From Chitinophagaceae bacterium (GTDB lineage Bacteria > Bacteroidota > Bacteroidia > Chitinophagales > Chitinophagaceae), in assembly GCA_017307735.1 (NCBI GenBank), contig JAFKGR010000017.1, forward strand, positions 1 to 64,000: a stretch of 64,000 nt of DNA, in the 5' to 3' direction. Under the pieces are notes generated by a model. That model saw only the letters and a program-made list of their open reading frames with translations. It ran no database searches and was not told the origin of the DNA. Shown here piece by piece: positions 1-7,854 of this stretch (position 1 is its first letter; the number at the start of each line of letters is the position of its first letter). Made by a program: the position numbers and the translations under genes.

Positions 1-82
1 TTTCTGCCAGGCCCTCCCGTTCGGCTTCCTGAAGAATACTGTACTTCTCTTCTGGTGTAAATTGCCGTCTTGTTTTTGACAT
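1..82 (-). mobile_element. IS3-family transposase OrfA, N-terminal fragment cut by the window edge
   Basis: Read leftwards from an ATG at 82-80 the sequence encodes 27 residues beginning MSKTRRQFTPEEKYSIL, the usual start of the helix-turn-helix OrfA subunit of IS3/IS150-type transposases, which binds the ends of the insertion sequence. The rest lies outside the window, so neither completeness nor the inverted repeats can be judged. It faces away from the GIY-YIG gene, whose start codon lies only 16 bases from this ATG. Confidence 0.7.
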
Positions 83-98
83 ATTTCCTGAATTTACT

Positions 99-521
99 GT
101 GACTAAATTAATTTATAATTTTAGTCCAGTCTTTCAGGGGGTTAAGACATTCCCAGGCTATGGAAAGGTAAATATCTCTTGGGATGAAATGCAAAGAGTA
201 TTAGAAAAAGACAATTGGAAAACTGCACTACAAAATCAAAAAGGCGTTTACTTGTTGACAGACATTTCAAATGGTAAAAAGTATGTTGGTTCGGCATACG
301 GAGAAAATATGATTTTTGGACGTTGGAAAGCTTATGTAAAAACTGGACACGGTGGAAACGTTGGACTTAAACATCTGACTTTTGACCACATAAAGCAGAA
401 TTTCAAATACTCAATACTCGACATTTACAAATCAACAACTGACGACCAAATTATAATAGACAGAGAGAGTTGGTGGAAAGAAGTATTACAAAGCAGACAA
501 TTTGGATACAATGAAAACTAA
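99..521 (+). CDS. GIY-YIG nuclease-family protein, probably 5'-truncated
   Basis: A 140-residue protein with a GIY-YIG nuclease core: GVYLLT near residue 49, the YVGSAYG strand near 62, an Arg in GRW near 75, the metal-binding Glu in ESWWKE near 124 and a terminal GYN. The family cleaves DNA, but the substrate here is unknown. The only usable start is GTG at 99, directly beside an IS3 transposase start, and the reading frame stays open upstream to a stop at 30-32. Related proteins known to me have a longer N-terminal region, so I infer that the front was removed by insertion of the element. All catalytic positions are present, so the remnant could still fold. Confidence 0.65.
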   Translation: MTKLIYNFSPVFQGVKTFPGYGKVNISWDEMQRVLEKDNWKTALQNQKGVYLLTDISNGKKYVGSAYGENMIFGRWKAYVKTGHGGNVGLKHLTFDHIKQNFKYSILDIYKSTTDDQIIIDRESWWKEVLQSRQFGYNEN

Positions 522-906
522 CGGACGACAAATAACCACTGGCTACAACAACTAAATCTTCGTTGGGTGCGAAGCACCGGCAATGAAGCTGCATGTTGAA
601 CAGCCTGCCCCGATCTCCATCGGGGAAACCGGTTAGTATGGAGATGTCGTGAAAGCGGGTTTGGGCTATGTTGTCAGGCTTCACAACACGCATTTTTACC
701 GGTACAACAGGAACTTTATTTTCACCAGGGATTGAAATTCGAAAATATTCTGTGAGTAAACCGCCATAGCTTTTTGAGTATCAATAACTAAGAATGTGGA
801 TAAAAAACTCGTCTTTTTTTTCAATAAAAACGGGGCTTTCCAAAGATTAATGAATTATTTTATATATATTTGCTACGGTTTTTCATAGGATATTGGATTT
901 TAAAAC
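522..906. other. Gap without a recognised gene
   Basis: No convincing gene is present. The stretch holds a perfect 7-bp inverted repeat with a 4-base loop (608-614 with 619-625, CCCCGAT/ATCGGGG), a full DnaA-box match at 795-803, and a promoter-like TATATTTG near 863. The leftward reading frame from about 780 to 451 is open, but its translation resembles no family I know and it lacks a good start for most of its length. Confidence 0.5.
795..803 (-). promoter_or_regulatory. DnaA-box match (TTATCCACA)
   Basis: TGTGGATAA on the plus strand is the exact complement of the classical DnaA box TTATCCACA. It is followed by AT-rich DNA and lies in a gene-free gap. A single box is not an origin; it could be a titration or regulatory site, or chance. 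Confidence 0.3.
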
Positions 907-937
907 AGGGCTGGATTTTGATCCGGGCCCTTTTTTT
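907..937. terminator. Intrinsic terminator at the end of uvrC
   Basis: AGGGCTGGAT (907-916) pairs with ATCCGGGCCCT (921-931) around a TTTG loop with one bulged base, followed on the plus strand by seven T. Read leftwards the hairpin lies just past the uvrC stop and is followed by a short GTTTT tract, so it probably ends uvrC transcription and may work in both directions. Confidence 0.6.
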
Positions 938-2747
938 ATTTTACGGTGTTCTCAAAATGTTCTCTTATCAATCCTGCTTTATGATGCCCCACTGCGCTTT
1001 CCAATTCATCCGGCGACAATTCTTTAATCCTCTTGACCGATTTAAATTTTTTAAGCAACTGTGTTGCTGTCTCTTTTCCGATTCCCCTGATACCTTCCAG
1101 TTCATTCACAAATGTTCCCCGGCTTCTCTGATTTCTGTGGAATGTAATTCCAAACCGATGTACCTCGTCTCTTACCCTGCGGATCAGTTTCAGGCTTTCG
1201 CTGTCCCACGGCAATTTGATGGATTCTTTATCTCCCGGGAAGAAAATTTCTTCTTCATTTTTTGCCAGCCCGACAACGGTGGCTTTTCCCATCATTCCGG
1301 TTTCCTCAAGCGCCTCCACGGCAGCATTTAACTGGCCCTTTCCGCCATCAATAATGATCAGTTGAGGCAGTGGTTTTTTTTCTTCAAGAAGCCTTTTATA
1401 TCTTCTTGTCACAATTTCCTTCATGCTGGCAAAATCATTGATGCCTTCTACCGTCTTTATATTGAACCTGCGGTATTCATCTTTATCGGGCAAACCGTTT
1501 TTAAAATAAACCATGGCTGCTACCGGAAAACTTCCCTGGAAATTGGAATTATCAAAACATTCAATTTGAATTGGCAATTGAGGCAGTTGCAAATCGTGTT
1601 GCACTTCTTCCAATACTTTTCTGATTTCTCCCGAAGATTTTTCTTCGAGATGCAGGGTCTTTTTACGTTTTAGTTCATTCAGGAAATAGTTGACATTTTT
1701 TACAGAAAGATCGAGCAGTTTTTTCTTTTCTCCTCCTTTTGGAATGGTGACTTTAAAAGGCGCTTCAGCCACATCAAGCCCCATCGGTACGATAACCTCG
1801 GGTGCCGAACTTTTAAACTTATTTCTTAGTTCATTGATGGCGAGATATAAAATGTCTTCATCCGTTTCTTCCAGTTTGGGTTCGAGTGGAATGGTCTGGG
1901 TTTGTACCACCGTACCATTCTGTACCATTAAATAGTTTACGTAGGCGATTCCTTTATCACGGAGAATTGAAAATACATCCATGTCTCCGAGTAATTTGCT
2001 TACCACCACGGATCTCGCCTGATAATTCTCCAGGTCAGCCAGTTTGGTTTTTATCTGGGCAGCCTTTTCGAATTGAAGATTATCTGCGTAGTATTTCATT
2101 TCTTCTTTGTACCGATCGATGACAGGCGCAAGATTCCCTCGCAACATCTGCCTTACCTGTTTTAATCCTTCTTCATAATCTTCCCTGCTTTGCAATCCTT
2201 CGCACGGGCCTTTGCAATTGCCAAGATAATATTCAAGGCATACTTTGAATTTTTTTCTGGCAATATTCTGATCCGTAAGATTTAGTTTACAGGTGCGGAG
2301 CGGAATGAACTCTTTAATGAAACGAAGCAATTCCCTCACCTTGCCAACAGAAGTAAACGGGCCGATGTATTCCGATCCGTCCGGAATGATTCTCCTGGTT
2401 AAAAAAATCCTGGGGAAGGGCTCATTTTTGATGACGATGTAGGGATATGATTTATCATCCTTGAGGTTGATGTTATATTTCGGCTGATGTTCTTTGATCA
2501 GCGAATTTTCCAAAAGGAATGCATCCTGCTCAGAATTGACAATGGTAAATTCGATGTGGGCAATTCTTTTTACAAGTTCATGGGTTTTGTATCCTGTAAA
2601 GGTTTTTGTAAAATAAGAACTTACCCGTTTGCGGATATTTTTTGCTTTCCCGACATAGATCAGTTTATTACCCTCGTCGAAGTATTTATAAATCCCGGGT
2701 TGATTAGGTAATGTTTTTAATATGTTTTGAAATTCTTCTTTTGTCAT
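936..2747 (-). CDS. uvrC: Excinuclease ABC subunit C (UvrC)
   Basis: The 603-residue incision nuclease of nucleotide excision repair, which cuts on both sides of a lesion in the UvrB-DNA complex. In order: GIY-YIG nuclease domain (about 15-95, PGIYKYF and YVGKAKN), a Cys cluster (CLEYYLGNCKGPC, around 170-182) at the place where E. coli UvrC binds an iron-sulphur cluster, the UVR motif that contacts UvrB (about 208-240), the RNase H-like second nuclease domain (IECFDNSNFQGS, IIIDGGKGQL) and C-terminal helix-hairpin-helix repeats (LEGIRGIGKETA). Length is normal. An AGGAG ribosome binding site precedes the ATG at 2747. A lipoprotein gene lies 21 bases upstream and probably shares the transcript. 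Confidence 0.97.
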   Translation of the reverse strand: MTKEEFQNILKTLPNQPGIYKYFDEGNKLIYVGKAKNIRKRVSSYFTKTFTGYKTHELVKRIAHIEFTIVNSEQDAFLLENSLIKEHQPKYNINLKDDKSYPYIVIKNEPFPRIFLTRRIIPDGSEYIGPFTSVGKVRELLRFIKEFIPLRTCKLNLTDQNIARKKFKVCLEYYLGNCKGPCEGLQSREDYEEGLKQVRQMLRGNLAPVIDRYKEEMKYYADNLQFEKAAQIKTKLADLENYQARSVVVSKLLGDMDVFSILRDKGIAYVNYLMVQNGTVVQTQTIPLEPKLEETDEDILYLAINELRNKFKSSAPEVIVPMGLDVAEAPFKVTIPKGGEKKKLLDLSVKNVNYFLNELKRKKTLHLEEKSSGEIRKVLEEVQHDLQLPQLPIQIECFDNSNFQGSFPVAAMVYFKNGLPDKDEYRRFNIKTVEGINDFASMKEIVTRRYKRLLEEKKPLPQLIIIDGGKGQLNAAVEALEETGMMGKATVVGLAKNEEEIFFPGDKESIKLPWDSESLKLIRRVRDEVHRFGITFHRNQRSRGTFVNELEGIRGIGKETATQLLKKFKSVKRIKELSPDELESAVGHHKAGLIREHFENTVK

Positions 2748-2768
2748 TGTAAGGTCTCCTGAATAAAC

Positions 2769-3347
2769 CTATTCATTAAAATCCCATTTCACTTTCACTT
2801 CTTTGACCTGGCCTCCGACAATGGTGCGGATAGAAAACCATTTGCCCGCTTTCCAGGTCAATTGCCTGGTAGTATCTCCGTTTTCCTTTACCAGGTAGAT
2901 GCGTTGTACTTTGTTATTTGTTGTATCCACATACACATCTATTTTGGTCAGGTCAAAATCTTTCGGCAATCCTTGTTTGGGGGAATAGGTAAAAGTGTAA
3001 GACCCTGTGGTCCGGTCCAAAAAAGAATTGCCTGTGTAATACTGATGCAGGCTTGCAGAATCTATTTCCGGATGCAGAAACGGATACGCTTCTTTCCTTA
3101 CATCTTCTCTTTTTATCCAGACAGAATCCGTTTTACCATTCGCCATAATTGTTTCAAGTGGTGTCACCTCCATTTTTTCTGTTTCATCAATTTGCCCAAG
3201 CAAATAATCTGTTACCGGAAATACGGGTAAAATGGTTTCTGCGGTATCAGTATGAACAATTTGTTGAGGATCCTCAGTTTTTTTTGAATCCTTGCAGGAA
3301 AAAATCCACATGGAAAATGCGAGTAAAATCAGGTATCTGTTTAGCAT
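2769..3347 (-). CDS. Hypothetical lipoprotein
   Basis: A 192-residue protein with a lipoprotein signal: a short basic start, a hydrophobic stretch and the lipobox IFSC with the acylated Cys at about residue 18, then a charged linker rich in Lys, Asp and Thr. It should sit in the envelope, in Bacteroidota often the outer membrane. No enzymatic family is recognised; the rest looks like a small mixed alpha/beta fold. It lies 21 bases upstream of uvrC in the same direction, probably a chance operon partner. Its start region diverges from the gene at 3484. Confidence 0.7.
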   Translation of the reverse strand: MLNRYLILLAFSMWIFSCKDSKKTEDPQQIVHTDTAETILPVFPVTDYLLGQIDETEKMEVTPLETIMANGKTDSVWIKREDVRKEAYPFLHPEIDSASLHQYYTGNSFLDRTTGSYTFTYSPKQGLPKDFDLTKIDVYVDTTNNKVQRIYLVKENGDTTRQLTWKAGKWFSIRTIVGGQVKEVKVKWDFNE

Positions 3348-3483
3348 TTACAAATTTACAATTATTCGTCCGGCTGCAAATAACCGTAAAACATCACCTC
3401 TGTTATTTTAGATAACCTTTAAGATCATCCGGTCTTGATTAACTCGCTGAATTATGGCATATTTGTGAATCACGATCAATTCA

Positions 3484-4593
3484 ATGAAATATTTACTATT
3501 CGTATTTTCTGCCTTCTTATTAATAAATAATGCAAGTGGCCAGCAAACATTTTATTCAATTACCGGAAAGGTTACCGACGCAAAAACGGGAAGCCCATTG
3601 GCATTTGCATCAGTCGCTGCGCAGAACACAACCATTGGAACACTGACCGATTCTCTCGGTAATTTCAAAATGAGATTGCCCGAAGGAGGATATACGTTGA
3701 CGGTTTCATACACGGGGTATGAGCCTCAGAGTATAAGAATCAGCGGGACCACAGCCGGTGAATCCCTGACTGTTGCTTTGGATGCTGAAACGAAATCCCT
3801 CGAAGAGGTGTCCATTGTTTTTGATGCCGAAGTGAAGGATGGATGGGACAAGTACGGGCAATTTTTTATTGAGAATTTTATCGGGCAATCAAATTTTTCA
3901 AAGGCATGCATCATCCGGAATCCCTCATCTCTTCATTTTTATTTTTATAAAAAAAGAAATGTGTTGAAGGTGATTGCCAAGGATCCTGTCATTGTCGATA
4001 ATTTTGCCTTAGGTTATACCCTTACGTTTTCTCTGGATTCACTCGTTAATGATTACAATACCCGGACATGCTCTTATGTCGGATATCCGATGTTTGAAGA
4101 AATGCAGGGAACCAATGAACAAAAATATACCTGGGCCAAAAACAGAAATAATATTTACTACGGATCTCTTTTACATTTTATGCGTTCATTGTATAAAAAG
4201 ACATTGGTACAGGATGGTTATGAATTGCGACTGGTAGTCAAAACACCCACCGAAGAAATTCCGGTTCCGGTTAAAGATCCTTATGGTGCATTGAGGTATT
4301 TAACTGACTCAACAGGTGTTGCTGAAATTCAGCCTACCGAAAATGAAGTGGCGGTGATTTACCACAGAGAGAGGCCGGAAGTTGCTTATCTTATGATGGA
4401 TCCAAAGGCAAATAAAAACTTTCAGATATCTACTTTGGTATTCGACAACCAACCCACCTTCATTGAGAAGAACGGGTATTATTATCCGCAGGAAGAAATA
4501 GTGACCAATGGGTATCTCGGTTTCAAAAAGATTGGAGATATGCTGCCGTACAATTACAACCCGCTGCCCATAACCGGTGACGACAAAAATTAA
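3484..4593 (+). CDS. Exported protein with carboxypeptidase-regulatory-like domain
   Basis: A 369-residue protein with a signal peptide (about 1-19, ending ASGQ) followed by a CarboxypepD_reg-like beta-sandwich (about 24-100: ITGKVTDAKTGSPLAFASV, GTLTDSLGNFKMRLP, YTLTVSYTGYEP). This module is the usual N-terminal extension of SusC-type TonB receptors and also occurs alone in Bacteroidota cell-surface proteins. The rest is unassigned and contains no plug or barrel, so this is not a receptor. The gene is convergent with the lpxD-like gene, only 6 bases away. Role unknown, possibly surface binding. Confidence 0.7.
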   Translation: MKYLLFVFSAFLLINNASGQQTFYSITGKVTDAKTGSPLAFASVAAQNTTIGTLTDSLGNFKMRLPEGGYTLTVSYTGYEPQSIRISGTTAGESLTVALDAETKSLEEVSIVFDAEVKDGWDKYGQFFIENFIGQSNFSKACIIRNPSSLHFYFYKKRNVLKVIAKDPVIVDNFALGYTLTFSLDSLVNDYNTRTCSYVGYPMFEEMQGTNEQKYTWAKNRNNIYYGSLLHFMRSLYKKTLVQDGYELRLVVKTPTEEIPVPVKDPYGALRYLTDSTGVAEIQPTENEVAVIYHRERPEVAYLMMDPKANKNFQISTLVFDNQPTFIEKNGYYYPQEEIVTNGYLGFKKIGDMLPYNYNPLPITGDDKN

Positions 4594-4599
4594 TTTTAA

Positions 4600-5544
4600 T
4601 TACTTCCCTCTTACCTTTTCCCAAATTTCAGGAAGCCTCCTCGCCAACAGAATTTCTTTTCTCTTGCTGTAATATTCTTCAGCGGGTGAACCAAAATAAC
4701 TTTTGTTTCCTTCAAGGCTATTCGCTACGCCCGATTGAGCCATCACCATTGCATTGTCTCCGATGCTGATTGTTTTATTTACTCCGACCTGGCCCCAGAG
4801 AATCACACCTGTTCCTAAAACGGTTCCGCCGGCAATGCCGCATTGGGCAGCTATCAGGCAATTCCTGCCGATGATCACATCATGACCAATATGAACAAGG
4901 TTATCAATTTTTGTTCCTTCTCCGATTCTTGTTACATCACTTACTCCGCGATCGATGGTACAATTAGAACCGATGTCAACATGAGATTCGATAATTACTT
5001 CGCCGCATGAATTCATTAATTGGTACCATACATCTCTGTCCTTTTTTCCATTGTAATAAAAAGCATTACCGCCAATAACAGAACCCGAATGAATCTCAAC
5101 GTGATCTTTTATGGTCACATTATCATAGATGGTAACGTTGGGATGGATAATAACTTCTCTTCCGATTTTTACCTGATTCCCGATAAATACACCAGGCATA
5201 ATTACCGCAGTCGGATCAATCTCAGAAGTGGAGCTGATCATTTGATGGGAAGGAGTGAAAGGGCGGAAGTGACTGACAATTTTTTGATAAGCTTCAAAAG
5301 GGTTGTCCGAAATCAACAACGTCTTTCCTTCCGGTACATCGGTTTCCTGGTTGATGATAATAAATGTCGCATCGCTTTTCAGGCAAGTGTTGTAGTACTT
5401 GGGATGATCTACAAAAACGATATCGCCTTTTCTTACTCTGTGCAATTCGTTGATGCCGGTTGCAGATGCATTGGCATCTCCTGAAATTTTTGCATTGATA
5501 AAATCTGCAAGCCAGAGAGCAGTAACAGGTGAAGGAAAATTCAT
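4600..5544 (-). CDS. lpxD: UDP-3-O-acylglucosamine N-acyltransferase-like protein (LpxD family)
   Basis: A 314-residue left-handed beta-helix acyltransferase. The N-terminal 90 residues resemble the uridine-binding domain of LpxD (LHRVRKGDIVFVDHPKYY), followed by many hexapeptide repeats (about 105-260, e.g. IMPGVFIGNQVKIG) and the likely catalytic His in NLVHIGHDVIIG. LpxD adds the N-linked hydroxyacyl chain in lipid A synthesis. It is somewhat shorter than the usual 340 residues and stands alone rather than in an lpx cluster, so it may be a second copy or act on another sugar nucleotide. Confidence 0.8.
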   Translation of the reverse strand: MNFPSPVTALWLADFINAKISGDANASATGINELHRVRKGDIVFVDHPKYYNTCLKSDATFIIINQETDVPEGKTLLISDNPFEAYQKIVSHFRPFTPSHQMISSTSEIDPTAVIMPGVFIGNQVKIGREVIIHPNVTIYDNVTIKDHVEIHSGSVIGGNAFYYNGKKDRDVWYQLMNSCGEVIIESHVDIGSNCTIDRGVSDVTRIGEGTKIDNLVHIGHDVIIGRNCLIAAQCGIAGGTVLGTGVILWGQVGVNKTISIGDNAMVMAQSGVANSLEGNKSYFGSPAEEYYSKRKEILLARRLPEIWEKVRGK

Positions 5545-5686
5545 AAAAAAATTTTTTCAAAGATACTATTCAGGAATGTGGCGCTGCCCCGTGTTTTCTT
5601 TTCAAACAATAAGGATGAATAAAAGATCGTTTTTGTTTGGAATTTGCCGGGCGATGCAATCTGAAAAAAATAAAAAGTGAATTGCA

Positions 5687-5695
5687 TTATCCACA
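5687..5695 (+). promoter_or_regulatory. DnaA-box match (TTATCCACA)
   Basis: An exact classical DnaA box, with the one-mismatch reverse copy TGTTGATAA close by and long A/T tracts to the right. Whether this is a working origin element or only a DnaA-responsive site cannot be told from sequence alone. Confidence 0.35.
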
Positions 5696-5810
5696 ACCCG
5701 TATAAAAATGTTGATAAAAAAATGAAAGATTTTTTTTCGTTTAGTAAAAAATATATTTAATATTGTGTAGGGAATTTTTATTCCCGTTCTTACTAACCCA
5801 TATACATAAC

Positions 5811-5849
5811 AAGGCCCGTCAATAAAAATGCGGGCTTTATTATTTTTTT
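5811..5849 (+). terminator. Intrinsic terminator upstream of rluE
   Basis: AAGGCCCG (5811-5818) pairs with CGGGCTTT (5831-5838), with one bulged G, followed by a T-rich tail through 5849. No protein gene ends here on this strand, so the transcript it ends would be a short untranslated RNA starting somewhere in 5700-5790, or the hairpin acts as an attenuator for rluE. Either reading is inference. Confidence 0.5.
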
Positions 5850-5878
5850 GATGTTTTACTTCCAAACTTTTTTCCGAA

Positions 5879-6466
5879 GTGAATCGTTATTTATTTATTT
5901 ACAAACCTTATCGCGTGTTGTCTCAGTTTACTTCTGAGAGTGATAAAAAATGTCTGAAAGATTTTTTCTCAGTTCCTTCAAATGCTTATCCGGTGGGGCG
6001 TCTGGACTATGACAGCGAAGGGTTGTTGATAATTACGGATGATAAAAAACTGAATCATTTATTGCTCGATCCCCGGCGCGGACACAAGCGTGAGTATTTT
6101 GTACAGGTAGAGGGGACCCCTTCCACATATCAGATTTCGATGCTTGAGAAAGGAGTTGGGATTTCGATTGACGGGAAAAAATATTTAACCATGCCATGTG
6201 AAGTATCGGTTTTGGATAATCCGCCGGATGTTCCGGAAAGATTTCCTCCGATAAGAGTGAGAAAAACAGTACCCGACAGTTGGCTGAGATTAATTTTAAA
6301 GGAAGGAAAAAACCGGCAGGTCAGAAAGATGACAGCCGCAGTTGGGTTGCCTACCCTGAGACTAATCCGATGGAAAATTGAAAACCTGTCTGTAAAAAAT
6401 TTGCATCCGGGAGATATGATGGAAATCACAAAGAAAGATTTGTATAACTTGCTCCACTTAAAATAA
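5879..6466 (+). CDS. rluE: rRNA pseudouridine synthase, RluE-like
   Basis: A 195-residue RsuA/RluE-family pseudouridine synthase without an S4 domain, as expected for RluE, which modifies 23S rRNA in the peptidyl-transferase region. The catalytic Asp lies in VGRLDYDSEGLL (about residue 44); IYKPYRVLS near the start and GKNRQVRKM near residue 140 are family motifs. The start is GTG at 5879, since no in-frame ATG gives the full conserved beginning. It opens a tight rightward run with yicC (6-base gap) and gldH. Confidence 0.88.
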   Translation: MNRYLFIYKPYRVLSQFTSESDKKCLKDFFSVPSNAYPVGRLDYDSEGLLIITDDKKLNHLLLDPRRGHKREYFVQVEGTPSTYQISMLEKGVGISIDGKKYLTMPCEVSVLDNPPDVPERFPPIRVRKTVPDSWLRLILKEGKNRQVRKMTAAVGLPTLRLIRWKIENLSVKNLHPGDMMEITKKDLYNLLHLK

Positions 6467-6472
6467 GAATTC

Positions 6473-7348
6473 ATGATTAAATCGATGACAGGTTTTGGCA
6501 GGGCAGAAGGAACGGTAAATGACAATACGTATATTGTTGAAATCAGGACATTGAACGGAAAACAACTGGATGTGAACCTAAAACTTCCTGCACTTGTAAA
6601 GCCCTATGAATTCGATATCAGGACCATGTTGCAGGAATCTCTGATCAGAGGCTATGTTGAATGTTTTATTTCTGTCAGGCAAAACGGAAGTATCAAACCC
6701 GTGGTGATAAACACCGGCCTGATCAAAAGTTATTTTGCTCAGATGAAAGAGGTTGCTGCCGAATTAGACACAGATACAAATGGAGTACTGGCAGCCATTT
6801 TGCGATTGCCGGAGGTGGTAAGCCCTTCTAACGAAGTAGCGGATGATGAAGAATGGAATGGTTTGAAACAAGTAATCGCGGAAGCACTGAAAGCGACCAA
6901 TGATCACAGGGAAGATGAAGGAAAAGCGTTGCAAGAAGAACTTGAAACCAGGGTGCTGAATATTCAGAAACTCGAAACCGAAGTAGCGCGGCTCGAACCT
7001 TTGCGAAGAGAAAGGATCAGGGAAGAATTGCAAAAACATATTGAAGAAAACAGCGGCAAAGAATCATTGGACCCGAACCGGCTTGAACAGGAAATTATTT
7101 ATTACATCGAAAAAATTGACATCAGGGAAGAACAGGTAAGGTTGAGAAATCATTGCAAATATTTCCTTGAAATTCTTAAAAATGAAGAAATCTCGAACGG
7201 TAAAAAACTCGCTTTTCTGTTGCAGGAAATGGGACGCGAGATCAATACGACCGGATCAAAGGCTTATGATGCCGATATTCAGAAGTATGTAGTTCTGATG
7301 AAAGATGAATTGGAGAAAGCAAAAGAACAAACTTTTAATGTGTTATAA
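6473..7348 (+). CDS. yicC: YicC family endoribonuclease
   Basis: A 291-residue protein with the typical YicC start MIKSMTGFGRAEG, the YicC-like N-terminal domain (to about 155) and the C-terminal DUF1732 domain (GSKAYDADIQKYVVLMKDELEKAKEQ). E. coli YicC is an endoribonuclease that targets regulatory RNA. Length and both ends match the family. It sits 6 bases after rluE and 9 bases before gldH, so all three are probably co-transcribed. Confidence 0.93.
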   Translation: MIKSMTGFGRAEGTVNDNTYIVEIRTLNGKQLDVNLKLPALVKPYEFDIRTMLQESLIRGYVECFISVRQNGSIKPVVINTGLIKSYFAQMKEVAAELDTDTNGVLAAILRLPEVVSPSNEVADDEEWNGLKQVIAEALKATNDHREDEGKALQEELETRVLNIQKLETEVARLEPLRRERIREELQKHIEENSGKESLDPNRLEQEIIYYIEKIDIREEQVRLRNHCKYFLEILKNEEISNGKKLAFLLQEMGREINTTGSKAYDADIQKYVVLMKDELEKAKEQTFNVL

Positions 7349-7357
7349 AATAAGGGT

Positions 7358-7828
7358 ATGGTAAAAAAGATTGTGCTTTTTATTGGGATCGTTTTGTTGT
7401 TGACTTCGGTTGGATGTATCAATATCAATCTTTTTGAAAAGCAGGTGCCTGTTCCTTCCCAGCGATGGAGCTACGGATTCGTACCGGAATTTAAATTTTC
7501 CATTAACGATACTGTTTCACGGTTCAGAATTTTTGCTGTTATCCGGCATACCGATCGATACCAGTTTAATAATATCTGGCTGCGTATTGGTTTAAAAGGC
7601 CCCGGCGCTGATTCAGTAAAATACCAGAATATGAATCTGCAACTTGCAGACAATAAAAAATGGTTTGGTGAAGGTGTGGATGATATTTATGAAGTAAGGG
7701 TTTTAATGAATCCGGGAGCAGTATTTAAAAAAGCCGGAGATTATACTTTCAGCGTTGCACAGATTATGCGCGAAAATCCGTTGCCCGACATTATGAATGT
7801 GGGAATCAGAATTGAAAAAATCGAATAA
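7358..7828 (+). CDS. gldH: Gliding motility lipoprotein GldH
   Basis: A 156-residue lipoprotein with a hydrophobic start and lipobox SVGC (Cys at about 20). The body carries family-typical segments such as WSYGFVPEF near residue 37 and a beta-rich C-terminal half. GldH is one of the envelope lipoproteins required for gliding in Flavobacterium and is widely kept in Bacteroidota, including non-gliding species. The annotation rests on overall resemblance and on its position next to yicC. It precedes a two-component pair by 26 bases. Confidence 0.75.
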   Translation: MVKKIVLFIGIVLLLTSVGCININLFEKQVPVPSQRWSYGFVPEFKFSINDTVSRFRIFAVIRHTDRYQFNNIWLRIGLKGPGADSVKYQNMNLQLADNKKWFGEGVDDIYEVRVLMNPGAVFKKAGDYTFSVAQIMRENPLPDIMNVGIRIEKIE

Positions 7829-7854
7829 GGAAAAATGGTATAAAATACCGGGAT

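Larger units (their letters stand above)
5545..5878. other. AT-rich gap with DnaA-box match and possible small transcript
   Basis: A 334-base gap between the leftward lpxD-like gene and the rightward rluE operon. It contains one perfect DnaA box (5687-5695), a near-match TGTTGATAA about 15 bases further right, a strongly AT-rich run (5700-5770), a short hairpin (GGGAAT/ATTCCC near 5770-5786), the sequence CTTACTAACCCAT at 5789-5801, and a terminator just before rluE. No protein-coding gene is seen. Confidence 0.5.

Noticed and set aside
451..693. Leftward open frame of about 80 codons (110 without a start) beside uvrC
   Set aside because: Its translation resembles no family I know, it overlaps the GIY-YIG gene antisense and it has no promoter or ribosome site.
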